Positions 57,101-64,000 of a DNA stretch of 64,000 nucleotides are shown here, in pieces (the stretch's first letter is position 1; the number at the start of each line of letters is the position of its first letter). The stretch comes from Pseudomonas taiwanensis DSM 21245 (GTDB lineage Bacteria; Pseudomonadota; Gammaproteobacteria; Pseudomonadales; Pseudomonadaceae): contig NZ_AUEC01000011.1 in the NCBI RefSeq assembly GCF_000425785.1, forward strand, positions 1 through 64,000. Direction: 5' to 3'. The translations under genes were made by a program, and so were the position numbers. A model generated the notes under the pieces. It was not told the DNA's origin and did not search any database. It saw only the letters and a program-made list of their open reading frames with translations.

Positions 57101-59075
57101 AGAAGAACAGCGCACCTTGCTGAGCGCACTGAACCGCTGGCATCAGGCCGTCGAGCAGTCGCCCCTGCGTGACCAACGCCGGCAATGCAGCGAACGGCTC
57201 ATGCGTGCATGGCGCCAAGAAGGCGAGCCCGACGCCTCGGTGCTGGTACTCGATGACCTGGAACTGACCGAACTGCCGGCAATCAGCGCACGCTTCCCAC
57301 AGGTCCGCGCCCTTACCCTCGAGCGTCTGACGTTGACCCGACTGGAAGGCGCCTTTCTGGCGTGCTTCCCAAACCTCTCGCAGCTTGAAGTGATCGACAA
57401 CCCGCGAATCGACGCTGAGTCACTGTTCGACGCCCTGAGGTCGACCCCTAAATTACAGGCGCTGTCGCTGGGCGAAAACCGCCTCACCACCCTGCCCCCC
57501 ACGGCGCTGCGGGCCCTGGGCGCCATGCGTGACCTGCGTGTGCTCAATCTGCATGGCAACCTGCTGGAGCTCAACGATGCCAGCCTGGATTGCCTGGCAG
57601 GATTACCGCTGGAGGCCCTGGGCCTGTCGGACAACCACATCACGCTGAACCCGGCACTGGCGGCGCGCTTCCAGGACCTGGTGCATCTCAAGGTGCTTCG
57701 ACTGAGTGGCAATCCACTGCAATTGGCCCCCGACCTGCGTTACATGGCGCGGCTGAGGCAACTCGACCTGGACCGCTGCGACCTCAGCCAATGGCCCAAC
57801 GGGCTGTCCACCCTAATGCGCCAGCCGCAGTACCAACTGCGCATCCTGGACCTTTCCCACAATCGCATCGGTACAGTCCCCGATCTGTCCGACGTGTTAC
57901 AGACACCCTTCGCCCGCGATGTTGCCGCCCGTGTCGAAGGACGCAGCTGGCTGTTCAATTTCAACCCGCTCGAAGGCCCAACGCGTACTCGCCTGGCGAA
58001 CGGTGGTGTCAACGTGACCGAGCGTACGCCACGACAAGGGGATCGGGGGATATGGCGTGACCAGGCCAGCAGTCACCAGCAACGACTCTGGAGCGACCTG
58101 TTCGAACACGGCGGGAACCGCCATCTGCTCAACGCTTTGGAGCGTTTGGCGCAATCGGCAGAAGCTCGCCAGGACGCACAAGGCGTTGCGACGCGCGTGT
58201 GGGCCATGCTCGAGAAAGCCGGACAGGACACCGGGCTACGAGAGCGCCTTGAACAAGTCGCCCAGGACTACCCACCCACCTGTGGGGATGCCGGTGCCGA
58301 TGCTTTCAGCGCTCTGGAGATCGAGGTGCTGGCCCACGAGACGGCGGGTCGGCTCGGTGATCGCTCGCAAACGCTGCTGCACCTTTACCACCGGTTGTTC
58401 CGGCGCAGCAGAGTCAATGAACTGGCCGACCGCATCAGTCTGCGAAGAACGCTACGCAAGCAGGCCCTGCAAGATGATGTCTTTGACGAAGACTTGCCGC
58501 CATACGATGAGCTGGACGAGCCTTTGGCCTATCCGGATCTGTACCTGCAAACCGGCCTGGTCGACGATATCGAGGTACGACTGGCCTTGCGTCAATCGCT
58601 GGCCGCGCGCCTGGACTTCCCCGAGCCGAGCCGGGGCATGCTGTACCGTGACACCGCCAGAATCACCCAAGGCATCATCGACAAAGTGGCTGCCGAGGTG
58701 GAACGGCTCGATCGTGACCACCAGGCTCGGGAGCGCTGGTTGATCGAGCAACCAGGTTGGGTCATGCACATTAAGACCCGCTATGCCGAGCAGTTCATCC
58801 TGCTCACCGATTTCTGGCGATCAGGCCATGACTACCTGTTCTACTGCCTGGATCGAAGCAATGAGCCTGTCACGCGCCTAGATACCTCGGTCACCACCGC
58901 TCTGGCGAAAGTCATGCCGGCCAGTCCCCTGGACGAACAGCACCATCTGCGCCGCGTGCAGCTCAACGACGGGCAGTTCAAGCAAGCCATGGATGCCCTG
59001 AACGCCGAGCAACAGCAGGTCGAACATGGCCTGTTGCTCAGCCTCACCCACCAGGTGGCAACCCTCGGCGGCTAG
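54198..59075 (+). CDS. LRR-NEL E3 ubiquitin ligase-type effector
   Basis: A 1625-residue multidomain protein. The N-terminal part (about 20-700) is of the DUF6543 type, with two long hydrophobic stretches (about 421-460 and 475-495). Leucine-rich repeats occupy about 1014-1240 (LKVLRLSGNPLQLAP, LRILDLSHNRI). A C-terminal NEL domain follows (about 1290-1600), with the C-x-D active site at C1362-G-D1364 and surrounding AFSALEIEVL. NEL enzymes such as IpaH and SspH transfer ubiquitin inside host cells. No secretion system, chaperone or immunity gene is adjacent. The start follows cagaggctctcgcc. Confidence 0.93.
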   Translation: MYSTPPLHQASISRALPEWVTMLHPTHTQYIVEQLRADYLADDGAPFSWYSTASDDDRQRLRSLIEARNTHQRALQKSLRGFQGITEFCKPLLTRRLNIAVAVDKAHYVFQPFEPASSNWPGVPNPEIPLVPEREVDILATRPVGASQSRSLFEAALHNFEGLDEVGAYSTLINAPDDDSPLQGLSMASFVRHCRELDLGRQYQAHLQSYYDGPRKAEIERLTLDTLRHSLRVRAQVAALQGLLSQRGLRGLNQLAENAARPTYGQHDLHCWRLSLFDIPLHDLLLIGPDQPDQNNPCIVYMPNDSEHPVREFSSRQEAGRHLSHRLLQSTFRRLLINCAYQDRQAELNRLLEQALFEPRDGLVHPRREIDLRFTPSRVNGGLWSALYAANVSRMKADARAIAVPTADVDAKARQERLAHWAETGVSLLNVAAFFVPGLNTVMAGVFAYQIMDSVFTGFHAWEEGDTAQALGQLTALAINAAVTAGFAVGTRLVQASGFVDALQRVWHDGQALLWHPQMARYASSTVLPEGAVMDASGYYRVEGKIYWMHDGAMFEIFQDAEQQWRVRHPHDPNAYAPRLHHHGDGRWQLAFERPVEWEPAQLLRRLGQFSAGLDDAELAAALRTTGIDSTVLRRTQATGLQPPALLRETLLRLRLDNQVEHIVGSVRHGQRLAAYKNYALPELLNMPQWPLDHVLKVYDGPEPWGDSVRYGAPPMLGQVEIEITRSDLESGHLSQTVLAQMGEQQRQSLLGDTPSAQRASTLDQRLADRLDSKRQDIFDSLRHSQGKLRSPAEQTLARQFPGLPDSALEEILRHIGHGERQRLASGRMPLRIAEEARLLQAHARLDQALLGLYRPSLANADSHLLKQALLAEHPGATATELFGHATADRGHCAALLGQQPIRPSVRSPLRLANGRLGYPLSGRGASTSVATGRLRALYPTLNAEQLSALQAQLSQAGDLGSAIQRLEEEQRTLLSALNRWHQAVEQSPLRDQRRQCSERLMRAWRQEGEPDASVLVLDDLELTELPAISARFPQVRALTLERLTLTRLEGAFLACFPNLSQLEVIDNPRIDAESLFDALRSTPKLQALSLGENRLTTLPPTALRALGAMRDLRVLNLHGNLLELNDASLDCLAGLPLEALGLSDNHITLNPALAARFQDLVHLKVLRLSGNPLQLAPDLRYMARLRQLDLDRCDLSQWPNGLSTLMRQPQYQLRILDLSHNRIGTVPDLSDVLQTPFARDVAARVEGRSWLFNFNPLEGPTRTRLANGGVNVTERTPRQGDRGIWRDQASSHQQRLWSDLFEHGGNRHLLNALERLAQSAEARQDAQGVATRVWAMLEKAGQDTGLRERLEQVAQDYPPTCGDAGADAFSALEIEVLAHETAGRLGDRSQTLLHLYHRLFRRSRVNELADRISLRRTLRKQALQDDVFDEDLPPYDELDEPLAYPDLYLQTGLVDDIEVRLALRQSLAARLDFPEPSRGMLYRDTARITQGIIDKVAAEVERLDRDHQARERWLIEQPGWVMHIKTRYAEQFILLTDFWRSGHDYLFYCLDRSNEPVTRLDTSVTTALAKVMPASPLDEQHHLRRVQLNDGQFKQAMDALNAEQQQVEHGLLLSLTHQVATLGG

Positions 59076-59082
59076 GTCGCGC

Positions 59083-61587
59083 TCACTGTCCGCGCAGGTC
59101 TTCGAAGAAGGCCTGCCGGCCATCCACCTGGCTGGACGCACGCGGCGCACTCGCCGCCTCGCCATTGGCAGCCTCGACATGCCAATAGCAGTGCCGGACC
59201 GCCCGCGTCACCGCTACGTAGGCCAAGCGCTGTACCTCTTCTTTCTGCGCGGTATCGAAAGGCTGGGCATCGCCTGAACGGCCCAATTCGGCCAGTCGAT
59301 AGACCTGGTTCTTGTACGGCGAACTGGTCAGGTACTGGCAGTCGCCCAACATGAACACCGCATCGGCCTGCAGGCCCTTGGCGCTGTGATAGGTCAACTG
59401 ACGCAGCCGACGCTGCTCGGCGGGCAGTGCCGCTTCGGCTTGCAGTACCGTTTGCAGGTGCTCACTCATCAAGGCCCGGTCACTGCCCTTGCGGTACAGC
59501 ATCATCACCGACTCACCGCGCTGGTAGTGCTCGATCAAGGTTTGGCCCAGTGCCGCCTCGTCACGGTCGAACACCCGGACCGGCGAGCCCGGCAATTCCG
59601 CAGCCGGCCCCGCGGCACGCGCCTTCTTGCCCGCGATGGCCGGGGTCCCCTTGACCAGATGCTCGGCGGCGTCGATCACCTGCTGCTGGCAGCGGTAATT
59701 GTCGACCAGCATCACCCGGGTATTGGCCGGTGACGGGAAGGTCTTGGTGAACTCCATGAAGTACTTGGGCGAGCTGCCACGCCAGCCGTAGATCGACTGC
59801 CAGTCGTCCCCCACGCACAGCAACGACGAGTGCTGGGCATTACGCCCAGTATGCATGGCTGTGCCACGCCGGCGAATTTCAGCGAGGCTGGCCCGGAGCC
59901 AACTGACGATCTGTGGTGAAACGTCCTGGAACTCGTCGATCATCAAATGGGCCAACGGGCGCAGCAATGGGTCGGGCAACAGCTGCAGGTTCTCGGGATT
60001 GTTTTCACCAAACAGGGCGAACATGCGGTTGTAGCTCATCACCGGCGGCGACTGGGCGAGCAAATGCGCCTCCAGCGCCTTCCAGTACAATGCCAGCGCT
60101 TCGAAGAACAACCCATCACTGTCGCCTGCGGGGAAGCTCATCGCTGCGACCGCTCTGCCGACCTCAAGGCCAAGGTTCTCGATGAAACTTGCCGCGCCGA
60201 CGAAGGCATCGAGCAGCGGCGCCGCTGCCAGTTCGCCCTTGACCTTGTACTCGAAACCCGGTCCCGACACCGCATCCCCCGCCAACGACGCCGCCAGGCG
60301 CCGGGCCATCGCGTAGTTGTCGAGCCAGATCAGCGGCTTGTCACAGTAGGCCTGCAATAGCGTGCGCTTGACCGCCCATTCCGCACGCACCGCAAGCTTG
60401 GCGCCGGGGCGTTGGTACTGAGCACTTTCCGAGGGGTCGAAGCCCAGCACCACCCAGGTATCTAGCCCTTCTAGACGCCCGTGGACATGGAAGCGACTGC
60501 CGCGAATGTCTACCGTCTCGCGGCACGGCTCGATGCCCCTGATCGGCCAGGCGCCCGCCGCGAACCACAGGTCCTCGATCACATCGCACAGCTCTTCGTC
60601 ACGCTGGGCGGCCAGCTGGGTCACCTGCACACGCTTTTGCACGTCCGGGTGGTCCGGGTCCAGGGGCTTGAGCTGCAGGGCCTCGCGACGCAAGGTCGCG
60701 ATGATCTGGGCAAAGCGCGGGCTTTGATCGAGCAGCTGGCTGTAGCACAGGTTCAGCTGCTGACGCTGGGCGTCGTTCAGACGTAGATCGAACGGATTAC
60801 TGTCAGCCTCAGCCTCTTGGCCGGCCGGCATCTCGCTGCCCAGTGTCTCGAATGCCCGTACCTGGCCAAAACCCGGCAGGCTGCGGACCAGCGGCAGAAT
60901 GCGCGAATGGAAGGTCCGCACCATTTCCCGGGCACGGGCAGGCGACAGATCGATCTGCCAGCGTGCGAAGACCTGCACCAGGCGCTTGATGAAATCCTTG
61001 CGTGACTCGCGGGTGAAGGTGACCACGGTCATCGCGTCAAGCTCGTAGCCCAGGTAATGGCGTAGCAGCAATATCCGCAGCACCAGCGAGGTAGACTTAC
61101 CCGCGCCGGCCCCCGCCACCACGCAGGTGGACGGTGTGTCGCTGAAAATCAGCTTCCACTGCGCGGCGCTGGGCTGGGCCTCGGCAGGCAGGCGCTGGGC
61201 GACATCGGCCTTGAAGCGCTTTTTCAACTCGGCGCTCAGCGGCAGACGCCAATCATCGAACAGTTTGTCGTCCTGGCCGGGAACCGCAGGCGCATCGGGG
61301 CGAGTGTCGCGAATCACCAGTACCTGGCGCCCGGCTTCGTAACCTTCCAGCCGTCCACGCTCGAAACCTTCTCGCAGGCCGTCAGCGTGGCCGCTGCGTT
61401 GGCCAGTGGCGTGCCCCAGGAACCAGGAGTCGCGGTGTTGCGCTTGCAGACGGCTCAGGCCACGCCCAAGCAGGCGTGCGGCCAGGCGACGAAACCAAGG
61501 CAGCTGGGCTGGAGGGGTAAGGTCGGCGGGCGCCTGGGTTTGCTCGTGGGCCACGATCACTCCGTTGAAAATCGAATCAGCAGCCAT
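59083..61587 (-). CDS. UvrD-like superfamily 1 helicase
   Basis: An 834-residue SF1A helicase. Walker A reads AGAGAGKST (K164), motif II is LMIDEFQDVS, motif III GDDWQSIYGWRG, motif IV DNYRC, motif V LTYHSAKGLQADAVF and motif VI YVAVTRA. A non-canonical N-terminal region of about 140 residues with a charged coiled-coil-like stretch (GHADGLREGFERGRLEG) precedes the ATPase core. There is no nuclease domain. It is convergent with the NEL gene (7 bases). The ATG at 61587 is uncertain, as no good ribosome site is seen. Confidence 0.93.
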   Translation of the reverse strand: MAADSIFNGVIVAHEQTQAPADLTPPAQLPWFRRLAARLLGRGLSRLQAQHRDSWFLGHATGQRSGHADGLREGFERGRLEGYEAGRQVLVIRDTRPDAPAVPGQDDKLFDDWRLPLSAELKKRFKADVAQRLPAEAQPSAAQWKLIFSDTPSTCVVAGAGAGKSTSLVLRILLLRHYLGYELDAMTVVTFTRESRKDFIKRLVQVFARWQIDLSPARAREMVRTFHSRILPLVRSLPGFGQVRAFETLGSEMPAGQEAEADSNPFDLRLNDAQRQQLNLCYSQLLDQSPRFAQIIATLRREALQLKPLDPDHPDVQKRVQVTQLAAQRDEELCDVIEDLWFAAGAWPIRGIEPCRETVDIRGSRFHVHGRLEGLDTWVVLGFDPSESAQYQRPGAKLAVRAEWAVKRTLLQAYCDKPLIWLDNYAMARRLAASLAGDAVSGPGFEYKVKGELAAAPLLDAFVGAASFIENLGLEVGRAVAAMSFPAGDSDGLFFEALALYWKALEAHLLAQSPPVMSYNRMFALFGENNPENLQLLPDPLLRPLAHLMIDEFQDVSPQIVSWLRASLAEIRRRGTAMHTGRNAQHSSLLCVGDDWQSIYGWRGSSPKYFMEFTKTFPSPANTRVMLVDNYRCQQQVIDAAEHLVKGTPAIAGKKARAAGPAAELPGSPVRVFDRDEAALGQTLIEHYQRGESVMMLYRKGSDRALMSEHLQTVLQAEAALPAEQRRLRQLTYHSAKGLQADAVFMLGDCQYLTSSPYKNQVYRLAELGRSGDAQPFDTAQKEEVQRLAYVAVTRAVRHCYWHVEAANGEAASAPRASSQVDGRQAFFEDLRGQ

Positions 61588-61662
61588 GTTCGCTGCATCT
61601 AAGAAAAATCGCCAGCGAATCAGTGCATTAGGCGACAAAGCGGTCAAATGCCATCTGCAATT

Positions 61663-61681
61663 CAATCTATTTTATAGATTG
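61663..61681. promoter_or_regulatory. Palindrome in the helicase-pirin divergent region
   Basis: The perfect arms caatctat (61663-61670) and atagattg (61674-61681) flank ttt. It lies in an AT-rich 175-base gap between divergent genes and could be a regulator site or part of a promoter. The pirin gene start is 82 bases away. Confidence 0.45.
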
Positions 61682-61762
61682 TTTTAAGCCGATATTTACG
61701 CTTTTTTTCGATCTTTAACCCACGCATCATGGCGTCATTCCACCGAATCAAGGAGCACGACC

Positions 61763-62461
61763 ATGCTGCAACTGCGACCGTTCGAAAGCCTTGGCCACGC
61801 CAATCATGGCTGGCTCGATGCCCACCACCATTTCTCCTTCGCCGAATACTACGACCCGGCGCGCATGCACTGGGGCAACCTGAGGGTCTGGAACGACGAC
61901 TTGATCGCGGCCGGCAGCGGGTTTCCACCGCACCCGCACCGCGACATGGAAATCATCACCTACGTCCGTGAAGGCGCCATCACCCACCAGGACAGCCTTG
62001 GCAACAAGGGCCGTACCGAGGCGGGCGATGTCCAGGTGATGAGCGCCGGGACCGGCATCGTTCATAGCGAGTACAACCTGGAAGACGTCGACACGCGGAT
62101 CTTCCAAATCTGGATAGTGCCTGAGCGGGTTGGCGATGCGCCGTCCTGGGGAACCCGTCCCTTCCCCAAAGGCGAACGCGGTGAGGGCTTCGTCACCCTG
62201 GCCAGTGGCCGTGCCGGCGACGAAGACAGCTTGCAGATTCGCACCGATGCAAGACTCGTGGCAGCCACCCTGCGTGCAGGGGAAAGTGCCGAGTACCGCC
62301 TCGATGCAGGGCGCCGCGGTTACCTGGTGCCAGCCAAAGGACTGGTGGAAATCAATGGACTGCGAGCCAAGGCCCGCGACGGGGTGGCGATCGAGCAGGA
62401 AGAACTGCTGCAGGTGACCGCGATCGAAGACAGCGAGATCGTGCTGGTCGATGTAGCTTGA
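61763..62461 (+). CDS. Pirin-family protein (YhhW-like quercetinase)
   Basis: A 232-residue bicupin. The metal ligands expected from E. coli YhhW are visible as H57, H59 (PPHPHRDME), H101 and E103 (GTGIVHSEYN). YhhW-type pirins show quercetin 2,3-dioxygenase activity in vitro; the natural substrate is not established. The ATG follows caaggagcacgacc. The gene ends before a REP palindrome and is convergent with pgm. Confidence 0.93.
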   Translation: MLQLRPFESLGHANHGWLDAHHHFSFAEYYDPARMHWGNLRVWNDDLIAAGSGFPPHPHRDMEIITYVREGAITHQDSLGNKGRTEAGDVQVMSAGTGIVHSEYNLEDVDTRIFQIWIVPERVGDAPSWGTRPFPKGERGEGFVTLASGRAGDEDSLQIRTDARLVAATLRAGESAEYRLDAGRRGYLVPAKGLVEINGLRAKARDGVAIEQEELLQVTAIEDSEIVLVDVA

Positions 62462-62475
62462 GTGAAGGGAACAAC

Positions 62476-62529
62476 CGCCAGCAAGCTGGCTCCTACATCG
62501 CAATTTCTGTAGGGGCCGGCTGGCTGGCG
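62476..62529. repeat. REP-type inverted repeat between pirin and pgm
   Basis: The arms cgccagcaagctggctcctaca (62476 onward, shown only in part of the element) and tgtaggggccggctgg... (62508-62529) match with three mismatches and enclose a 10-base loop. It is a P. putida-type extragenic palindrome and probably a shared terminator of two convergent genes. Confidence 0.8.
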
Positions 62530-62567
62530 ATTGGGCTGCACGACAGCCCCTGTTTTAACCGTTTCGA

Positions 62568-64000
62568 TCAGGCAATCGCCGCATCCACCAACACCTGGGC
62601 TTCTTGCACCAGACGCTGCAAATGCGCTTCGTCGATGAAGCTCTCGGCGTAGATCTTGTAGATATCCTCGGTACCCGAGGGCCGCGCGGCGAACCAGCCG
62701 TTGGCGGTCATCACCTTCAGCCCGCCAATGGCCTGGCCGTTGCCCGGTGCATGGCTGAGGATCTGCACGATTGGCTCGCCGGCAAGTTCCGTCGATGTCA
62801 CCTGCTCTGGCGCCAATTTGCTCAGCAAGGCTTTCTGCCGTGCATCGGCCTTCGCCTCGACACGCGTGGCATACGGTTTACCCAGTGCTTTGGTCAGGTC
62901 GGCATAGGCCTGGCTTGGGTTGCGTCCGGTACGGGCGGTCATTTCCGCCGCCAACAACGCCGGGATCAAACCATCCTTGTCAGTCGCCCAGACCGTGCCG
63001 TCCTTGCGCAGGAACGAGGCACCGGCACTTTCCTCACCGCCAAAGCCCAACGAGCCGTCGAACAGGCCCTGGGCAAAGAACTTGAAGCCGACCGGCACTT
63101 CGTACAATGCACGCCCCAGATGCTGGGTAACCCGGTCGATCAGGCCACTGGACACCACGGTCTTGCCCACGGCGGCATCGCTGCGCCATTGCGGGCGGTG
63201 GCGGTACAGATAGTCGATGGCCACTGCCAGGTAGTTGTTCGGTTGCAGCAGGCCGTCGGGCGTGACGATACCGTGACGGTCGTGGTCCGGGTCGCAGGCA
63301 AACGCCACATCGAACCGCTCGCGCAGACCAATCAGTCCCTGCATCGCGTATGGCGAAGAGGGGTCCATGCGAATCTGGCCGTCCCAGTCGACGGTCATGA
63401 AGCGGAACGTCGGGTCAACCTCGGTGTTCACTACTTCCAGGTTCAGTTGGTAACGCTCGGCGATCGCCGACCAGTAGCGCACCCCTGCTCCGCCCAGCGG
63501 ATCGACGCCCAGGCGCAGGTTGGCGCCACGGATGACATCGAAGTCGATGACGTTCTCAAGGTCTGCGACATAGCTGGAGACATAATCGTGACGCTGGGTG
63601 GTCGCTGCCTGCAGCGCCTGGGCGTGGTCCACGCGCTTGACGCCGGCAAGGCCCGCCGCCAGCAGTTCGTTGGCCTTGGCCTCGATCCACTTGGTCACAT
63701 CACTGTCGGCAGGGCCGCCATTGGGCGGGTTGTACTTGAAACCGCCGCTCTGGGGTGGGTTGTGCGAAGGCGTGATGACGATGCCGTCGGCCAGGCCCTG
63801 GGTGCGGCCGCGGTTGTAGCAGAGGATGGCATGGGACACCGCGGGCGTCGGGGTGTACTCATCGTCCTTGGACAGCATCACCTGCACGCCGTTGGCGGCC
63901 AGTACCTCCAGAGCGCTGGCCGCTGCCGGGGCAGACAAGGCATGGGTATCGGCACCGATGAACAGGGGGCCGTCGATGCCCTGCTCCTGACGGTACAGGC
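62568..64000 (-). CDS. pgm: Phosphoglucomutase (5' end beyond the window)
   Basis: The last 477 or so codons of an alpha-D-phosphohexomutase of the bacterial Pgm type. The active-site phosphoserine loop [15 protein letters not shown], the metal-binding loop [10 protein letters not shown], the sugar-binding loop [10 protein letters not shown] and the phosphate-binding loop [12 protein letters not shown] are all present. The frame stays open to base 64000, encoding [19 protein letters not shown] before a TTG codon at 63938 that is internal. The enzyme interconverts glucose 1- and 6-phosphate, for glycogen, trehalose and surface polysaccharide synthesis. Confidence 0.96.
   Translation of the reverse strand, partial: LYRQEQGIDGPLFIGADTHALSAPAAASALEVLAANGVQVMLSKDDEYTPTPAVSHAILCYNRGRTQGLADGIVITPSHNPPQSGGFKYNPPNGGPADSDVTKWIEAKANELLAAGLAGVKRVDHAQALQAATTQRHDYVSSYVADLENVIDFDVIRGANLRLGVDPLGGAGVRYWSAIAERYQLNLEVVNTEVDPTFRFMTVDWDGQIRMDPSSPYAMQGLIGLRERFDVAFACDPDHDRHGIVTPDGLLQPNNYLAVAIDYLYRHRPQWRSDAAVGKTVVSSGLIDRVTQHLGRALYEVPVGFKFFAQGLFDGSLGFGGEESAGASFLRKDGTVWATDKDGLIPALLAAEMTARTGRNPSQAYADLTKALGKPYATRVEAKADARQKALLSKLAPEQVTSTELAGEPIVQILSHAPGNGQAIGGLKVMTANGWFAARPSGTEDIYKIYAESFIDEAHLQRLVQEAQVLVDAAIA

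Overview
The window is chromosomal DNA of a fluorescent Pseudomonas, most likely of the P. putida group. The evidence is a high-GC genome with strong third-position bias, a gntR-gntK-gntP cluster, a gcd-oprB pair, P. putida-type REP palindromes, a very large two-component and chemotaxis repertoire, and no rRNA, tRNA, phage or IS elements. Almost every base lies in tightly packed protein genes. The right edge cuts into pgm.

Layout. 1-400: non-coding, with a cloverleaf-like set of inverted repeats at the very edge. 0.4-3.1 kb: cobalamin riboswitch heading cbtB-cbtA-cobE-cobM and a DUF1272 gene (cobalt uptake and B12 synthesis). 3.3-8.5 kb: a BvgA/BvgS-like two-component pair and a soluble double-PAS chemoreceptor. 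8.6-11.9 kb: gluconate module gntR/gntK/gntP with three matching GntR operators. 11.9-16.5 kb: one sigma54-type response regulator served by two paralogous histidine kinases. 16.6-19.0 kb: a lytic transglycosylase divergent from an orphan gspG-gspF pair. 19.1-22.4 kb: emrB-emrA-marR drug-efflux operon with a palindrome inside its promoter. 22.5-28.2 kb: a PAS kinase/FixJ-type regulator divergent from an acyl-CoA ligase/acyl-CoA dehydrogenase operon (DmdB/DmdC type). 28.3-38.9 kb: an orphan FecR, an antiporter-like carrier, a chemoreceptor, an AEC carrier, a SleB-type hydrolase, a CAP-domain protein, GlxA-type and LysR regulators, a LysE exporter and a cupin gene broken by one in-frame stop. 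39.2-43.0 kb: quinoprotein glucose dehydrogenase and carbohydrate porin OprB.

43.6-49.9 kb is the most unusual block: a compact seven-gene minus-strand operon. It encodes a thermostable-hemolysin-family (GNAT-like) protein, an ANL adenylate-forming enzyme with an altered A10 lysine, a small haem-oxygenase-like di-iron oxidase candidate with all six expected ligands, a short-chain dehydrogenase, a TPR lipoprotein-like/secreted protein, and a QseBC-like two-component system. The set looks like a small self-regulated acyl-metabolite pathway whose product I do not know. 50-64 kb holds an unknown conserved protein, an MHS transporter, a VOC protein, an alpha/beta hydrolase lacking the nucleophile serine, a 1625-residue LRR-NEL E3 ubiquitin ligase-type effector, a UvrD-like helicase, a pirin and pgm.

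Sugar handling is a recurring theme: Gcd oxidises glucose to gluconate in the periplasm, OprB imports sugars, GntP/GntK take up and phosphorylate gluconate under GntR, and Pgm interconverts glucose phosphates.
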